Origin: Ignavibacteriales bacterium UBA1304
GTDB lineage: Bacteria; Bacteroidota; Ignavibacteria; Ignavibacteriales; Ignavibacteriaceae
Direction: 5' to 3'
Assembly: GCA_002307295.1 (NCBI GenBank)
Contig: DBTY01000039.1
Location: 103,040 to 167,039, forward strand
Length of the DNA: 64,000 bases
Below the pieces are notes generated by a model that did no database searches, was not told the DNA's origin, and saw nothing but the letters and a program-made list of their open reading frames with translations. Of this stretch, positions 23,455-32,207 are shown in pieces. Both the position numbers and the translations under genes were made by a program. Position 1 is the stretch's first letter, and each line of letters opens with the position of its first letter.

Positions 23455-25434
23455 ATGGCAAACGAAACAAATAACAACGAATACAGCGCAAAAAATATTA
23501 ACGTGTTGAAAGGGTTGGAAGCGGTGCGCATGCGACCTGCCATGTATATAGGCGACATCAGCTCGCGCGGGCTTCACCACCTGATTAATGAAGTAGTTGA
23601 TAATAGTATTGACGAAGCGCTTGCCGGTTATTGCGATAATATTAAAATTACCCTGAATAAGGACGAAACGGTTACCGTAGAGGATAACGGAAGAGGCATT
23701 CCGGTTGATATGCACCCGATAGAGAAAAAATCGGCTCTTGAAGTTGTTATGACCGTTTTACATGCAGGCGGTAAGTTTGATAAAAATACTTATAAAGTTT
23801 CAGGCGGTTTACACGGCGTGGGCGTTTCGGTAGTAAATGCGCTTTCTGAATGGCTTAAAGTTGAAGTTAAACGCGACGGTAAGATTTACTGCCAGGAGTA
23901 TGAAAGAGGCATTCCTAAATACGCTGTTAAGGAAATTGGCGTAGCCGCTAAAGGCGAGTCTGGAACTAAAACCACTTTTCGGCCGGACGCTAAAATATTC
24001 AAAATCACAACAATTAAGTTTGATATTGTTACAGAGAGAATGCGCGAACTTGCATACCTTAATAAAAATATTTGTATAAGCATAAAAGATGAACGCGACG
24101 GCGAAGAAGAAGTTTATCATTTTAAAGGCGGTCTTGTTGAGTTTGTTCAATATCTTGATTCCGCGCGCGAGGCTCTTCACAAACCTGTTTATATTGAAGG
24201 CGAAAGAGAAGGCACTATTGTTGAAATATCTTTTCAGTACAATAGCGGATATTCCGAAAATCTATTCTCTTATGTAAATAATATTAATACGCACGAAGGC
24301 GGCACTCACTTAGTCGGTTTTAAAACCGCTTTAACCCGTACGCTTAATAACTATGGCTACAAAAATGGTTTGATAAAAGAAGGCAAAATAAACCTTACCG
24401 GAGACGACTTCCGCGAAGGCTTAACAGGAGTAATTTCCTGCAAAGTAGCCGAACCGCAGTTTGAAGGACAAACGAAAACTAAACTGGGCAACAGCGAAAC
24501 CAAAACGGCCGTTGAAACTTTAGTTGGCGAAAAATTAGCCGAATTTTTAGAAGAAAATCCTTCAGTTGGAAAGAAAATAATTGAGAAGTGTATGCGCGCC
24601 GCTGAAGCCAGAGAGGCTTCGCGTAAAGCGAGAGAGCTTTCCAGACGTAAAAACGCTTTAGACGGCTTTGGTCTGCCTGGCAAACTTGCAGACTGCTCCA
24701 TCTCCGATCCTGAACATTGCGAAATGTACATAGTGGAAGGTAATTCAGCAGGCGGTTCCGCTAAACAGGGACGCGATAGAAGATTTCAGGCTATACTCCC
24801 CTTGCGCGGAAAAATTCTTAATGTTGAAAAAGCCAACATGAATAGAATTCTTGAGAATAATGAAATTAAAACTATGATTACCGCTATCGGCGCAGGCTGG
24901 GATCTCGATTTTGATTATTTAAAAGCGCGCTATAAAAAAATCATTCTTATGACTGATGCCGATGTCGACGGCAGCCATATTAGAACTTTGCTGCTTACAT
25001 TTTTCTACCGCCACATGAAAGACCTGATAACTAACGGCATGATATATATTGCTCAGCCCCCTCTTTATCGTGTTAAAAAAGGGAAAGAAGAATATTACGC
25101 TTTTGACGACGCTGAAAAAGATGAAATTCTAAAGAGAATGAAAGTCAGCGGTAAAGAAGTTATCACGGATTCAAATCCGGAAAATATTCCTACGGACGAA
25201 TCAGGATCGCCAAGAGGAGTTGTAATTTCCAGATACAAAGGATTGGGCGAAATGAATCCTGAACAGTTATGGAGCACTACTATGAATCCGGAAACCCGGA
25301 CAGTTCTTCAGGTTTCGTTAGAAAGCGCAGCTAACGCAGATAAAATATTTGAAACGCTAATGGGCGACGACGTTGAACCAAGAAGAGCGTTTATTGAGAA
25401 AAATGCAAAATATGTGCGTAATCTTGATATATAA
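23455..25434 (+). CDS. gyrB: DNA gyrase subunit B
   Basis: 659 residues. The GHKL ATPase domain carries VEDNGRGIPVDMH and GGLHGVGVSVVNALS, then the transducer domain. The TOPRIM domain carries EGNSAGGSAKQGRDRRFQAI with LRGKILNVEKA and DADVDGSHIRTLLLTFF, and the tail GLGEMNPEQLWSTTM is intact. It supplies ATP hydrolysis for negative supercoiling with GyrA. The length fits the short gyrB type without the enterobacterial insert. It lies 33 bp after dciA, in the origin operon. Confidence 0.97.
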   Translation: MANETNNNEYSAKNINVLKGLEAVRMRPAMYIGDISSRGLHHLINEVVDNSIDEALAGYCDNIKITLNKDETVTVEDNGRGIPVDMHPIEKKSALEVVMTVLHAGGKFDKNTYKVSGGLHGVGVSVVNALSEWLKVEVKRDGKIYCQEYERGIPKYAVKEIGVAAKGESGTKTTFRPDAKIFKITTIKFDIVTERMRELAYLNKNICISIKDERDGEEEVYHFKGGLVEFVQYLDSAREALHKPVYIEGEREGTIVEISFQYNSGYSENLFSYVNNINTHEGGTHLVGFKTALTRTLNNYGYKNGLIKEGKINLTGDDFREGLTGVISCKVAEPQFEGQTKTKLGNSETKTAVETLVGEKLAEFLEENPSVGKKIIEKCMRAAEAREASRKARELSRRKNALDGFGLPGKLADCSISDPEHCEMYIVEGNSAGGSAKQGRDRRFQAILPLRGKILNVEKANMNRILENNEIKTMITAIGAGWDLDFDYLKARYKKIILMTDADVDGSHIRTLLLTFFYRHMKDLITNGMIYIAQPPLYRVKKGKEEYYAFDDAEKDEILKRMKVSGKEVITDSNPENIPTDESGSPRGVVISRYKGLGEMNPEQLWSTTMNPETRTVLQVSLESAANADKIFETLMGDDVEPRRAFIEKNAKYVRNLDI

Positions 25435-25500
25435 AAATTTCTTGAAAGCGTTTTAATTAAAGAAAAAAGTTTTACGAATATATAAACAATAAAAAATATA

Positions 25501-27960
25501 ATGGCTACAATTTTTGAAAAAATAGTTCCTGTAATTCTTGAAGAGGAAATGAAGTCTTCTTACATAGATTACTCAATGTCCGTAATTGTATCGCGCGCCT
25601 TGCCCGATGTAAGAGACGGATTGAAACCAGTGCATCGCCGGATTTTATTTGGTATGCACGATCTGGGCATGTCGTTTAATAAACCGTATAAAAAGTCCGC
25701 TAGAATTGTGGGCGAGGTTCTTGGTAAGTATCACCCGCATGGCGATACTGCCGTTTACGACTCAATGGTAAGAATGGTGCAGGATTTCTCTCTTCGTTAT
25801 CCTTTGGTTGCCGGACAGGGAAACTTTGGATCCGTAGATGGAGATTCCGCAGCGGCTATGCGTTATACCGAGGCGCGGCTTGCAAAAATTTCCGAAGAGA
25901 TGCTTCGCGATCTTGAAAAAAATACTGTCGGCTTTGTTCCGAACTTTGACGAATCTCTTCAGGAGCCTTCTGTGCTCCCTTCATATCTGCCAAACCTTTT
26001 AGTTAACGGCGCAAGCGGTATTGCCGTTGGTATGGCTACTAATATTCCGCCGCAAAATTTAACTGAAGTAGTTAACGGTTTAGTGGCGTTGATAAATGAT
26101 CCGACAACTACATCTGAACAATTAATGAAGCATATTATCGCTCCGGATTTTCCTACGGGCGGTATTATATACGGTTATCAGGGAGTTAAAGAAGCTTATA
26201 CTACCGGAAGAGGAAAAATAATCGTCCGGGCAAAAGCTAACGTAGAAACTCATAAAAACGGAAGAGAAAGCATAATTATTACCGAGCTTCCGTATCAGGT
26301 TAATAAAGCCAACCTGATTGAAAAAATTGCAGATCTTGTTCGAGAAGAAAAATTAGAAAATATTTCCGCTATACGCGATGAATCAGACCGCGACGGTATG
26401 CGTGTTGTTATTGAATTAAAACGAGACGGACAGCCGCTTGTAATAATGAATCAGCTTTATAAGCATACGCAGATGCAGGTTACTTTTGGCGCAATAATGA
26501 TCGCCTTGGTTAAAGGCGTTCCTAAAGTATTAACGCTTAAAGAAATGATGCAGCATTTTATTGAACACAGAATGGACGTTCTTATCCGCAGAACTCAATA
26601 TGAATTAGACGCGGCGGAACGGCGCGCACATATTCTGGAAGGTTACATTATTGCTCTTGATAACATTGACGAAGTTATTGAAGTTATCAAAAAATCGCGC
26701 GACGTTGAGACTGCAAAAAATAATTTGATGAAGCGTTTCAAACTTTCTGAAATTCAGTCAAAGGCTATTTTGGATATGCGCTTACAGCGTTTAACCGGAC
26801 TTGAAAGAAAGAAAATTGAAGACGAATACAGAGAAGTAATTAAATTAATTGAAAAGTTAAAAGGCATTTTGTCAAGCGAAGAAAAAAGATTTCTTATCAT
26901 TAAAGAAGAACTTATTGCTTTAAGAGATAAATACGGCGACGAAAGAAGAACTGAAATAGTTTACGACTCTGCAGAATTTTCATTAGAAGATACAATTGCA
27001 GAAGAAGACGTGGTAGTTACTATTTCTCACCGCGGATTTATAAAGAGATTCCCGGTCAGCGGATACAGAAAACAGCAGCGCGGAGGTAAAGGCGTTATTG
27101 GCGCAGAAGCCAAAGACGAAGACTTTATAGAGCACATGTTTATTGCGTCTACTCATCATTACATTTTATTCTTTACCGATAAAGGCAAGTGTTACTGGCT
27201 TAAAGTTCACGAGCTTCCGGAAGGAGGCCGCGCAACAAGAGGCAGGTCGATTCTAAACCTTATTGAAAAGGAAAAAGATGAAACTATTGCGGCTTTTGTG
27301 GCAGTCAAAGAATTTAAGGACGACGAGTTCTTAATTATGGCTACCGCCCAGGGCACAATTAAAAAGACGGTGCTTTCCGCTTACGGCAACGTGCGTAAAG
27401 GAGGCATCAACGCAATTAATATTGCGGACGGCGATAAGCTTATTGCCGTAAAAATGACCGAAGGAAATAATGAAATTGTACTCGGCACAAAAAATGGATT
27501 TGCTGTCCGCTTTAACGAAAAAGACGTTAGAGATATGGGCAGAACCGCTACAGGCGTAAGAGGCGTTAGACTTTCAGACGGCGACGAAGTAGTTGGTCTG
27601 ATTGTTATTAAACGCCAGGGCACTGTGCTTGTGGTTACAGAAAAAGGTTTCGGCAAACGTTCTGAAATTAACGACTACCGCACTACGAAGCGCGGCGGCA
27701 AAGGAGTTATTACCGTTAAGACCAGCGATAAAGTCGGTCAGATGATCGCTATGATGGAAGTGACGGATAATGACGAGCTTGTAATTATTTCTACTCAGGG
27801 AATGGTTATCAGACAGAGCGTTAAAGATATTCGCGTTATGGGTAGAAATACTCAGGGCGTGAGAGTCATCAGACTGAACGACGGAGACGGCATTGCCGAC
27901 ATCGCAAGGGTTGTCGCAGAAGAAGACGATCCTGCCGCTGTTGACGGAGCCGCGAACTAA
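25501..27960 (+). CDS. gyrA: DNA gyrase subunit A
   Basis: 819 residues. The N-terminal breakage-reunion domain has SYIDYSMSVIVSRALPDVRDG, the quinolone-region HPHGDTAVYDSMVRM and the active-site tyrosine in AAAMRYTEARL. The C-terminal beta-pinwheel has the GyrA box QQRGGKG, which distinguishes it from ParC. The residue equivalent to E. coli Ser83 is Thr and the Asp87 equivalent is Asp. Spacing from gyrB is 66 bp and no strong Shine-Dalgarno is seen. A clear terminator follows. Confidence 0.97.
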   Translation: MATIFEKIVPVILEEEMKSSYIDYSMSVIVSRALPDVRDGLKPVHRRILFGMHDLGMSFNKPYKKSARIVGEVLGKYHPHGDTAVYDSMVRMVQDFSLRYPLVAGQGNFGSVDGDSAAAMRYTEARLAKISEEMLRDLEKNTVGFVPNFDESLQEPSVLPSYLPNLLVNGASGIAVGMATNIPPQNLTEVVNGLVALINDPTTTSEQLMKHIIAPDFPTGGIIYGYQGVKEAYTTGRGKIIVRAKANVETHKNGRESIIITELPYQVNKANLIEKIADLVREEKLENISAIRDESDRDGMRVVIELKRDGQPLVIMNQLYKHTQMQVTFGAIMIALVKGVPKVLTLKEMMQHFIEHRMDVLIRRTQYELDAAERRAHILEGYIIALDNIDEVIEVIKKSRDVETAKNNLMKRFKLSEIQSKAILDMRLQRLTGLERKKIEDEYREVIKLIEKLKGILSSEEKRFLIIKEELIALRDKYGDERRTEIVYDSAEFSLEDTIAEEDVVVTISHRGFIKRFPVSGYRKQQRGGKGVIGAEAKDEDFIEHMFIASTHHYILFFTDKGKCYWLKVHELPEGGRATRGRSILNLIEKEKDETIAAFVAVKEFKDDEFLIMATAQGTIKKTVLSAYGNVRKGGINAINIADGDKLIAVKMTEGNNEIVLGTKNGFAVRFNEKDVRDMGRTATGVRGVRLSDGDEVVGLIVIKRQGTVLVVTEKGFGKRSEINDYRTTKRGGKGVITVKTSDKVGQMIAMMEVTDNDELVIISTQGMVIRQSVKDIRVMGRNTQGVRVIRLNDGDGIADIARVVAEEDDPAAVDGAAN

Positions 27961-27980
27961 TACCCTAAAATAAAATGATT

Positions 27981-28015
27981 AAAAAGCCGTCCCGATTTAT
28001 TTGGACGGCTTTTTT
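27981..28015 (+). terminator. Rho-independent terminator after gyrA
   Basis: Arms AAAAAGCCGTCC (27981-27992) and GGACGGCTTTTT (28003-28014) pair perfectly around a 10-nt loop and end in a T-run. It closes the dnaN-recF-dciA-gyrB-gyrA transcript. Confidence 0.9.
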
Positions 28016-28042
28016 TATATTTGCTTTTTCTAGAATAAATAA

Positions 28043-28066
28043 GTAAAATTATCGTGACAATTTTAC
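28043..28066 (+). promoter_or_regulatory. Palindrome abutting the ribosome-binding site of lipoprotein gene 1
   Basis: Arms GTAAAATT (28043-28050) and AATTTTAC (28059-28066) lie immediately before AGGAGG (28067-28072). The same palindrome, extended to ten pairs, stands at the same place before the second copy. It may be an operator or an mRNA stem controlling translation. Confidence 0.55.
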
Positions 28067-28159
28067 AGGAGGAGAAATGAAACAAAAATATGCGCTTTGC
28101 ATGCTTGCAATTATAATTTCAACCGCTCTCTTTTGCGGCTGCGGTAAAGATAACGCTAC
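28059..28159 (+). repeat. 101-bp identical leader/signal-peptide repeat, copy 1 (copy 2 at 28606-28706)
   Basis: From AATTTTAC through the ribosome site, ATG, the whole lipoprotein signal peptide and the first mature codons, the two tandem genes are identical base for base, including all silent positions. Just after CGCTAC they diverge at once. This marks a tandem duplication with recent homogenisation of the 5' part or replacement of the 3' part. Confidence 0.9.
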
Positions 28160-28580
28160 TGAACCTAACGTTGTGATAACCGCCGCCCCAGTCTTAAATA
28201 TAACAAATACTGACTATCAATCTACTGACAATTTTGTTGATACAACATCTTTTATTAATCTGAGAAATGCATATAAGAACCGCTATACAGATGAATTAAA
28301 AAAGGATATCTTTAATCATATGCTTACGCAGGTAGCTCAATCAGGTCAGGATACCAGCTGCTATAAAAAATGTTTAAATGCTACGAAACTGCCTTTTTCG
28401 ACCGGCAAATTTTTACTTAGTTATGCAGAAAAAGCCAAATACAAAGGGCGCAATGTATGGATATTCCAAAGTATATACGGATTCGATCCTGGCGAGCCTT
28501 ATGGGTATGAAATAATTTTCATAGACGCTGTTAGTTTGGAAACGATTTCTAGTTTAGGTATAATTTGTATAGATGATTAA
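28077..28580 (+). CDS. Small lipoprotein, tandem paralog 1
   Basis: 167 residues starting MKQKYALCMLAIIISTALFCGCGKDN; the lipobox is LFCGC, so a lipid-anchored mature protein of about 148 residues is expected. The mature part has no family I recognise. Conserved blocks shared with paralog 2 include ITNTDY, the YTDELKKDIF-type helix, SGQD, KCLNAT-x-LPFST and EKAKYKGR. Two Cys are present in the CYKKC region. The strong AGGAGG lies 4 bp before ATG. The gene follows the gyrA terminator and so has its own promoter. Function unknown; cell-envelope location is inferred. Confidence 0.8.
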   Translation: MKQKYALCMLAIIISTALFCGCGKDNATEPNVVITAAPVLNITNTDYQSTDNFVDTTSFINLRNAYKNRYTDELKKDIFNHMLTQVAQSGQDTSCYKKCLNATKLPFSTGKFLLSYAEKAKYKGRNVWIFQSIYGFDPGEPYGYEIIFIDAVSLETISSLGIICIDD

Positions 28581-28589
28581 AAATAATTA

Positions 28590-28613
28590 GTAAAATTATT
28601 GCGATAATTTTAC
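28590..28613 (+). promoter_or_regulatory. Palindrome abutting the ribosome-binding site of lipoprotein gene 2
   Basis: Arms GTAAAATTAT (28590-28599) and ATAATTTTAC (28604-28613) form a perfect 10-bp stem with loop TGCG, followed directly by AGGAGG. It matches the palindrome of copy 1, and the inner bases differ so that this copy pairs better. It lies 9 bp after the stop of gene 1. Confidence 0.6.
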
Positions 28614-28623
28614 AGGAGGAGAA

Positions 28624-29115
28624 ATGAAACAAAAATATGCGCTTTGCATGCTTGCAATTATAATTTCAACCGCTCTCTTTTGCGGCTGCGGTAAAGATAA
28701 CGCTACCGCGCCGGAAGTAGCTATAACCGTTACGCCGGTATTAAAAATAACAAATACTGATTATACATCGTCCGCAAATATAGGCGATACAGCGTCTGTA
28801 AATCATCTGACTAAAGCTTATGAAAGCTGCTACTCGGATGAATTAAAAATGGATATATTTAATTATATGCATACGCAGGTGGCTTTATCGGGTCAGGATA
28901 TTAGCTCTTACGAAAAATGTCTAAATGCAACAGGACTGCCATTCTCTACAGAAATGCTTTTACTTTGTTACGTCGAAAAAGCGAAATACAAAGGGCGCGA
29001 CGCATGGATTATCCAGAATATAAAAGGTTTCGGGCCTTCCAGATTTTTGGGATACAAAGTTTTTGTTATGGACGCCGTTAACGCTGATACGCTTTGCTGG
29101 ACTCAAACTAAATAA
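28624..29115 (+). CDS. Small lipoprotein, tandem paralog 2
   Basis: 163 residues. The first 28 residues are identical to paralog 1 at both protein and DNA level, including the lipobox LFCGC. The mature part is only roughly half identical by eye, with a different C-terminus (DAVNADTLCWTQTK). Shared blocks ITNTDY, DELKMDIF, SGQD, EKCLNAT-x-LPFST and VEKAKYKGR define the family. It is separated from paralog 1 by 43 bp carrying its own palindrome and ribosome site. Function unknown. Diversifying mature parts behind a constant signal peptide could suggest variable surface exposure, which is inference. Confidence 0.8.
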   Translation: MKQKYALCMLAIIISTALFCGCGKDNATAPEVAITVTPVLKITNTDYTSSANIGDTASVNHLTKAYESCYSDELKMDIFNYMHTQVALSGQDISSYEKCLNATGLPFSTEMLLLCYVEKAKYKGRDAWIIQNIKGFGPSRFLGYKVFVMDAVNADTLCWTQTK

Positions 29116-29204
29116 AAGATGACGTTGTATCTAATGCTTTAGCAGATTTAATATTTGGCTTTAGAATTGTTTATACGTCTGGCATAATTGAATAAGGAAT
29201 TGGA

Positions 29205-29585
29205 ATGAACATATTGGTAATTGTTCTGTTTGTTTTTGGCGTGTTTGAAATTATAAGCAACTCATTTCATTTAACTAAAGGCGATATTAAGGCTATTGGT
29301 ACTTCTGCAAAAAAGCAGCATCGGGAATTATTATCAACTCTCGAAGAAAAACATTTTTTCTATAAAGCATTAATAATGTTATTTTCCGGCTTAATGTTTT
29401 TTGCGTCGGCTCTAATATTTTTCGTCTCAGTCAGAGCTGGAATATTTTGTTTGTTTTTTAGCTCGTATTTTTTTAGCCTATATGGCTTAGCGCAGCTTAT
29501 ATGCTATTATAAAAATATACGGGTATGGTTTTCTTTTATTGTTTATAGCCTGCCAATAATAGCATGTTATTTAATAATAAGATAA
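29205..29585 (+). CDS. Small integral membrane protein of unknown function
   Basis: 126 residues with four predicted membrane segments: about 2-20 (ILVIVLFVFGVFEIIS), 53-75, 78-97 and 106-125. A cytoplasmic or periplasmic charged loop lies at 24-50 (KGDIKAIGTSAKKQHRELLSTLEEKH). AAGGA precedes the ATG. No family recognised. It stands alone between the lipoprotein pair and the cupin gene. Confidence 0.6.
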   Translation: MNILVIVLFVFGVFEIISNSFHLTKGDIKAIGTSAKKQHRELLSTLEEKHFFYKALIMLFSGLMFFASALIFFVSVRAGIFCLFFSSYFFSLYGLAQLICYYKNIRVWFSFIVYSLPIIACYLIIR

Positions 29586-29664
29586 GTAGTTAAAAGAGCA
29601 ATATTTTACATTTTTAGCGCCGAAGTAAATTTTAAGTTTGTATACATTAAAAAAGGAAATCAAA

Positions 29665-30045
29665 ATGTATACGAATAAATTCAAAGACGGTAAAATACTT
29701 ATTAACGGTCAAACAATTGAAATTGAAAAATTAGAGTGGAATGAGCATCCGACTTTCAAAGGCGTATCTCTAAAACATCTAATAAAAGGCGAAAGCACAA
29801 ATAATCAGCTTAGCTGCCATTTAGTAAAAGTCGAGCCTGGATGCGAAATTGGACTTCATAACCATGTAGGCAAAACCGAACTGCACGAAGTGTTAAACGG
29901 CAGCGGAGTATGTACTGTTGAAAATACTGATCTGAATTACGAAGAAGGAATAATTGGTTTTATTCCAGCGGATAAAAATCATCTTGTAAAAGCAGGCAAA
30001 GACGGCTTATTCCTGATGGCTAAGTTTTTCCCGTCTTTATTGTAA
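29665..30045 (+). CDS. Cupin-domain protein
   Basis: 126 residues with a single cupin barrel: first motif GCEIGLHNHVGKTELHEVLNGSG (metal-ligand His/His/Glu positions present) and second motif GIIGFIPADKNHLVKAG. Such small cupins bind metals and act as isomerases, dioxygenases or sugar-binding sensors; the substrate is not evident. The start chosen is the ATG at 29665 after AAAGGAAAT; a longer frame from 29638 lacks a ribosome site. The AraC-type regulator starts 12 bp downstream, so the two are cotranscribed. Confidence 0.8.
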   Translation: MYTNKFKDGKILINGQTIEIEKLEWNEHPTFKGVSLKHLIKGESTNNQLSCHLVKVEPGCEIGLHNHVGKTELHEVLNGSGVCTVENTDLNYEEGIIGFIPADKNHLVKAGKDGLFLMAKFFPSLL

Positions 30046-30056
30046 GGTAAATATGA

Positions 30057-30848
30057 ATGAAGAATGAACAGGAAAAAGTAATTAATTTTAAGCTGGATGA
30101 ATTAAACGGTCTTACAATAACTCATGGCTATAATATAGTAAATTCATTTCCTGTTCATTTTCATTCTACATACAATCTTGGGGTTATAGAACTTGGCAGA
30201 CGCGAATTTAATTACCGCGGAGCTCTTACTGAACTAAAACAAAATGATGTTTTTATAATCCAGCCTTTTGAGCCGCATAGCTGTAAATCAATTAATGGCG
30301 AACCGCATTCTTATAAAATTGTTTCGCTCGATTTTGATTATAAAAACTATTTTCCTCAACTAATAATTAACGATGCAAAATTACAAAAGACGTTAACCAA
30401 ATTTCATGCGCTTGCCGAGTATAATAAAAATTCGCCAGAGCTGAATGAAGCTTACTTTCTAATTATCAAAACGCTGCGAGAATACTCAACGCAAACTAAC
30501 GAAATTCATAATATTGAATATGATTTATCCGCAATAAATCAGGCTAAAAAATTTATAGAGAACAATTGTCTTTTGGAAATTAGTCTTGATGAAATGGCGG
30601 AACAGGCTTTTTTAAGCGCATATCATTTTAACAGGATATTCCATAAATACTATGGTCTATCGCCCTATGCATACTACCTGTTATGCAAAATTAAAAAGTC
30701 GCAAAATACTTTACTCACTCTTAAGTCAGTAACAGAAACAGCCTATGAAACCGGATTTTTCGACCAGAGCCATTTTACAAAACTATTTCGTAAGCATGTA
30801 GGCGTTTCTCCCGGCAGATATCTTAAGCAAAACATTGATAATGATTAA
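30057..30848 (+). CDS. AraC-family transcriptional regulator with N-terminal cupin
   Basis: 263 residues: an AraC-type sugar-binding cupin (FPVHFHSTYNLGVIELGRREF...FIIQPFEPHSC, residues about 30-80) and a C-terminal double helix-turn-helix at about 160-260, with LDEMAEQAFLSAYHFNRIFHKYYGLSPYAYY and SVTETAYETGFFDQSHFTKLFRKHVGVSPGRY. It lies in one unit with the small cupin gene, and just upstream of a GH172-type gene that it may control. The effector is likely a small sugar or similar, from family knowledge only. Confidence 0.88.
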   Translation: MKNEQEKVINFKLDELNGLTITHGYNIVNSFPVHFHSTYNLGVIELGRREFNYRGALTELKQNDVFIIQPFEPHSCKSINGEPHSYKIVSLDFDYKNYFPQLIINDAKLQKTLTKFHALAEYNKNSPELNEAYFLIIKTLREYSTQTNEIHNIEYDLSAINQAKKFIENNCLLEISLDEMAEQAFLSAYHFNRIFHKYYGLSPYAYYLLCKIKKSQNTLLTLKSVTETAYETGFFDQSHFTKLFRKHVGVSPGRYLKQNIDND

Positions 30849-30955
30849 GCAAATAAACTTATCAGAATATAAAATTCATTGGCGCTAATTCTTGAAATCA
30901 CAATTGGTTTAATTATTTTTGCTTTATACATTTTGAATAACTTATGGAGGGATAA

Positions 30956-32194
30956 ATGAAGTTCGGCATATCAGAAATACTATCGCCTCTTTTATTTACT
31001 TTCTTATTATTAAATATTGAAGCGTTCGGACAAAATAAAATTAACGGGCAAGGCGATTTGTTTTTACTTCAGGAAGATACGCAGGCAAGATGCGCGAACT
31101 TTGAAAATCCAAACGGAGAAAAAAGCTCAGGCGGTAAAGAAAATAAAAGCGCAAAGGGGCATGCTTTTGAAGTAATTAAACCGGGCGGAAAAAAAACGTT
31201 ATGCAATATTAAGGGGAATGGAATAATAAACCACATATGGATTACGCTTGCCGACAGGGCGCCTCAGACTTTGCGCGCATTAAAAATTGAGATGTATTGG
31301 GACGATTGTAAAACTCCAGCCGTGCAGGCGCCGTTTGGAGATTTCTTCTGCGATATCCTTGGCAAAACCTCTGCTTTTGAAAACGAACTGTTTTCTAATC
31401 CGGAAGGTAAATCGTTTAATTGCTATATAAAAATGCCATTTAAAAAATCTGCTAAAATAGTTGTAACAAACGAAACCGACTCTATATCGTCAAACTTTTT
31501 TTACGATATAGATTTTTCTTATACAAAACCGCACGAAGAAAATGTTTTATATTTCCATGCCTATTGGAACAGAGATACTGCCACAAAACCAGGAGAAGAT
31601 TTTGCAATCTTGCCAAAAGTTAATGGTAAAGGACGTTTTCTTGGCGCGCATATTGGCGTTATTGCTAATCCTCTCTATAAAGATCTTTGGTGGGGCGAAG
31701 GCGAAGCTAAAATGTATATAGATGGAGATAAAGAGTATCCCACATTAATCGGCACAGGCGCGGAAGATTATCCGGGGACTGGATGGGGGCTTGGCGTTTT
31801 TAACAATCGTTATCAGGGCTGTCTGATTGCGGATTCTAAAACAGGTTATTACAGTTTTTACAGATATCATATTCCCGATCCAATATTTTTTTATAAGGAC
31901 TTCCGCGCAACTATGCAGCAAATGGGAGGCGGAAGGAATAAGGACGTAATTAGCTCTATAGATAACGGAGCTCGTATTCAGCCTGTTACTGTAGGCAATA
32001 GGTTCGGAATGCTTATCAAACTTTTAGAAATGAAAAATACTCCAAATATAAAGGACAAAGATTTTCCTGAAGGATGGGTTAATTTTTACAGAAGCGACGA
32101 CTGGTCGTCTGTGGCCTTCTTTTATTTAGATTCGCCTGACGACGGTTTGCCCAAAATGGCCGACGCTAAACAAAGAACATTTAATATAAAATAA
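30956..32194 (+). CDS. Exported DUF2961 / GH172-type protein
   Basis: 412 residues with a signal peptide (about 1-25, ending AFGQN). The DUF2961 domain follows: NIKGNGIINHIWITL, LRALKIEMYWDD, PAVQAPFGDFF, PTLIGTGAEDYPGTGWG and YRYHIPDPIFFYKDF. This domain defines glycoside hydrolase family 172, whose studied members act on fructofuranose or arabinofuranose linkages. The exact substrate here is unknown. GGAGGG precedes the ATG. It follows the AraC regulator by 107 bp and is followed closely by an alpha/beta hydrolase and a HAD phosphatase, suggesting a sugar-utilisation group. Confidence 0.85.
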   Translation: MKFGISEILSPLLFTFLLLNIEAFGQNKINGQGDLFLLQEDTQARCANFENPNGEKSSGGKENKSAKGHAFEVIKPGGKKTLCNIKGNGIINHIWITLADRAPQTLRALKIEMYWDDCKTPAVQAPFGDFFCDILGKTSAFENELFSNPEGKSFNCYIKMPFKKSAKIVVTNETDSISSNFFYDIDFSYTKPHEENVLYFHAYWNRDTATKPGEDFAILPKVNGKGRFLGAHIGVIANPLYKDLWWGEGEAKMYIDGDKEYPTLIGTGAEDYPGTGWGLGVFNNRYQGCLIADSKTGYYSFYRYHIPDPIFFYKDFRATMQQMGGGRNKDVISSIDNGARIQPVTVGNRFGMLIKLLEMKNTPNIKDKDFPEGWVNFYRSDDWSSVAFFYLDSPDDGLPKMADAKQRTFNIK

Positions 32195-32207
32195 TAAACA
32201 TAGAATC

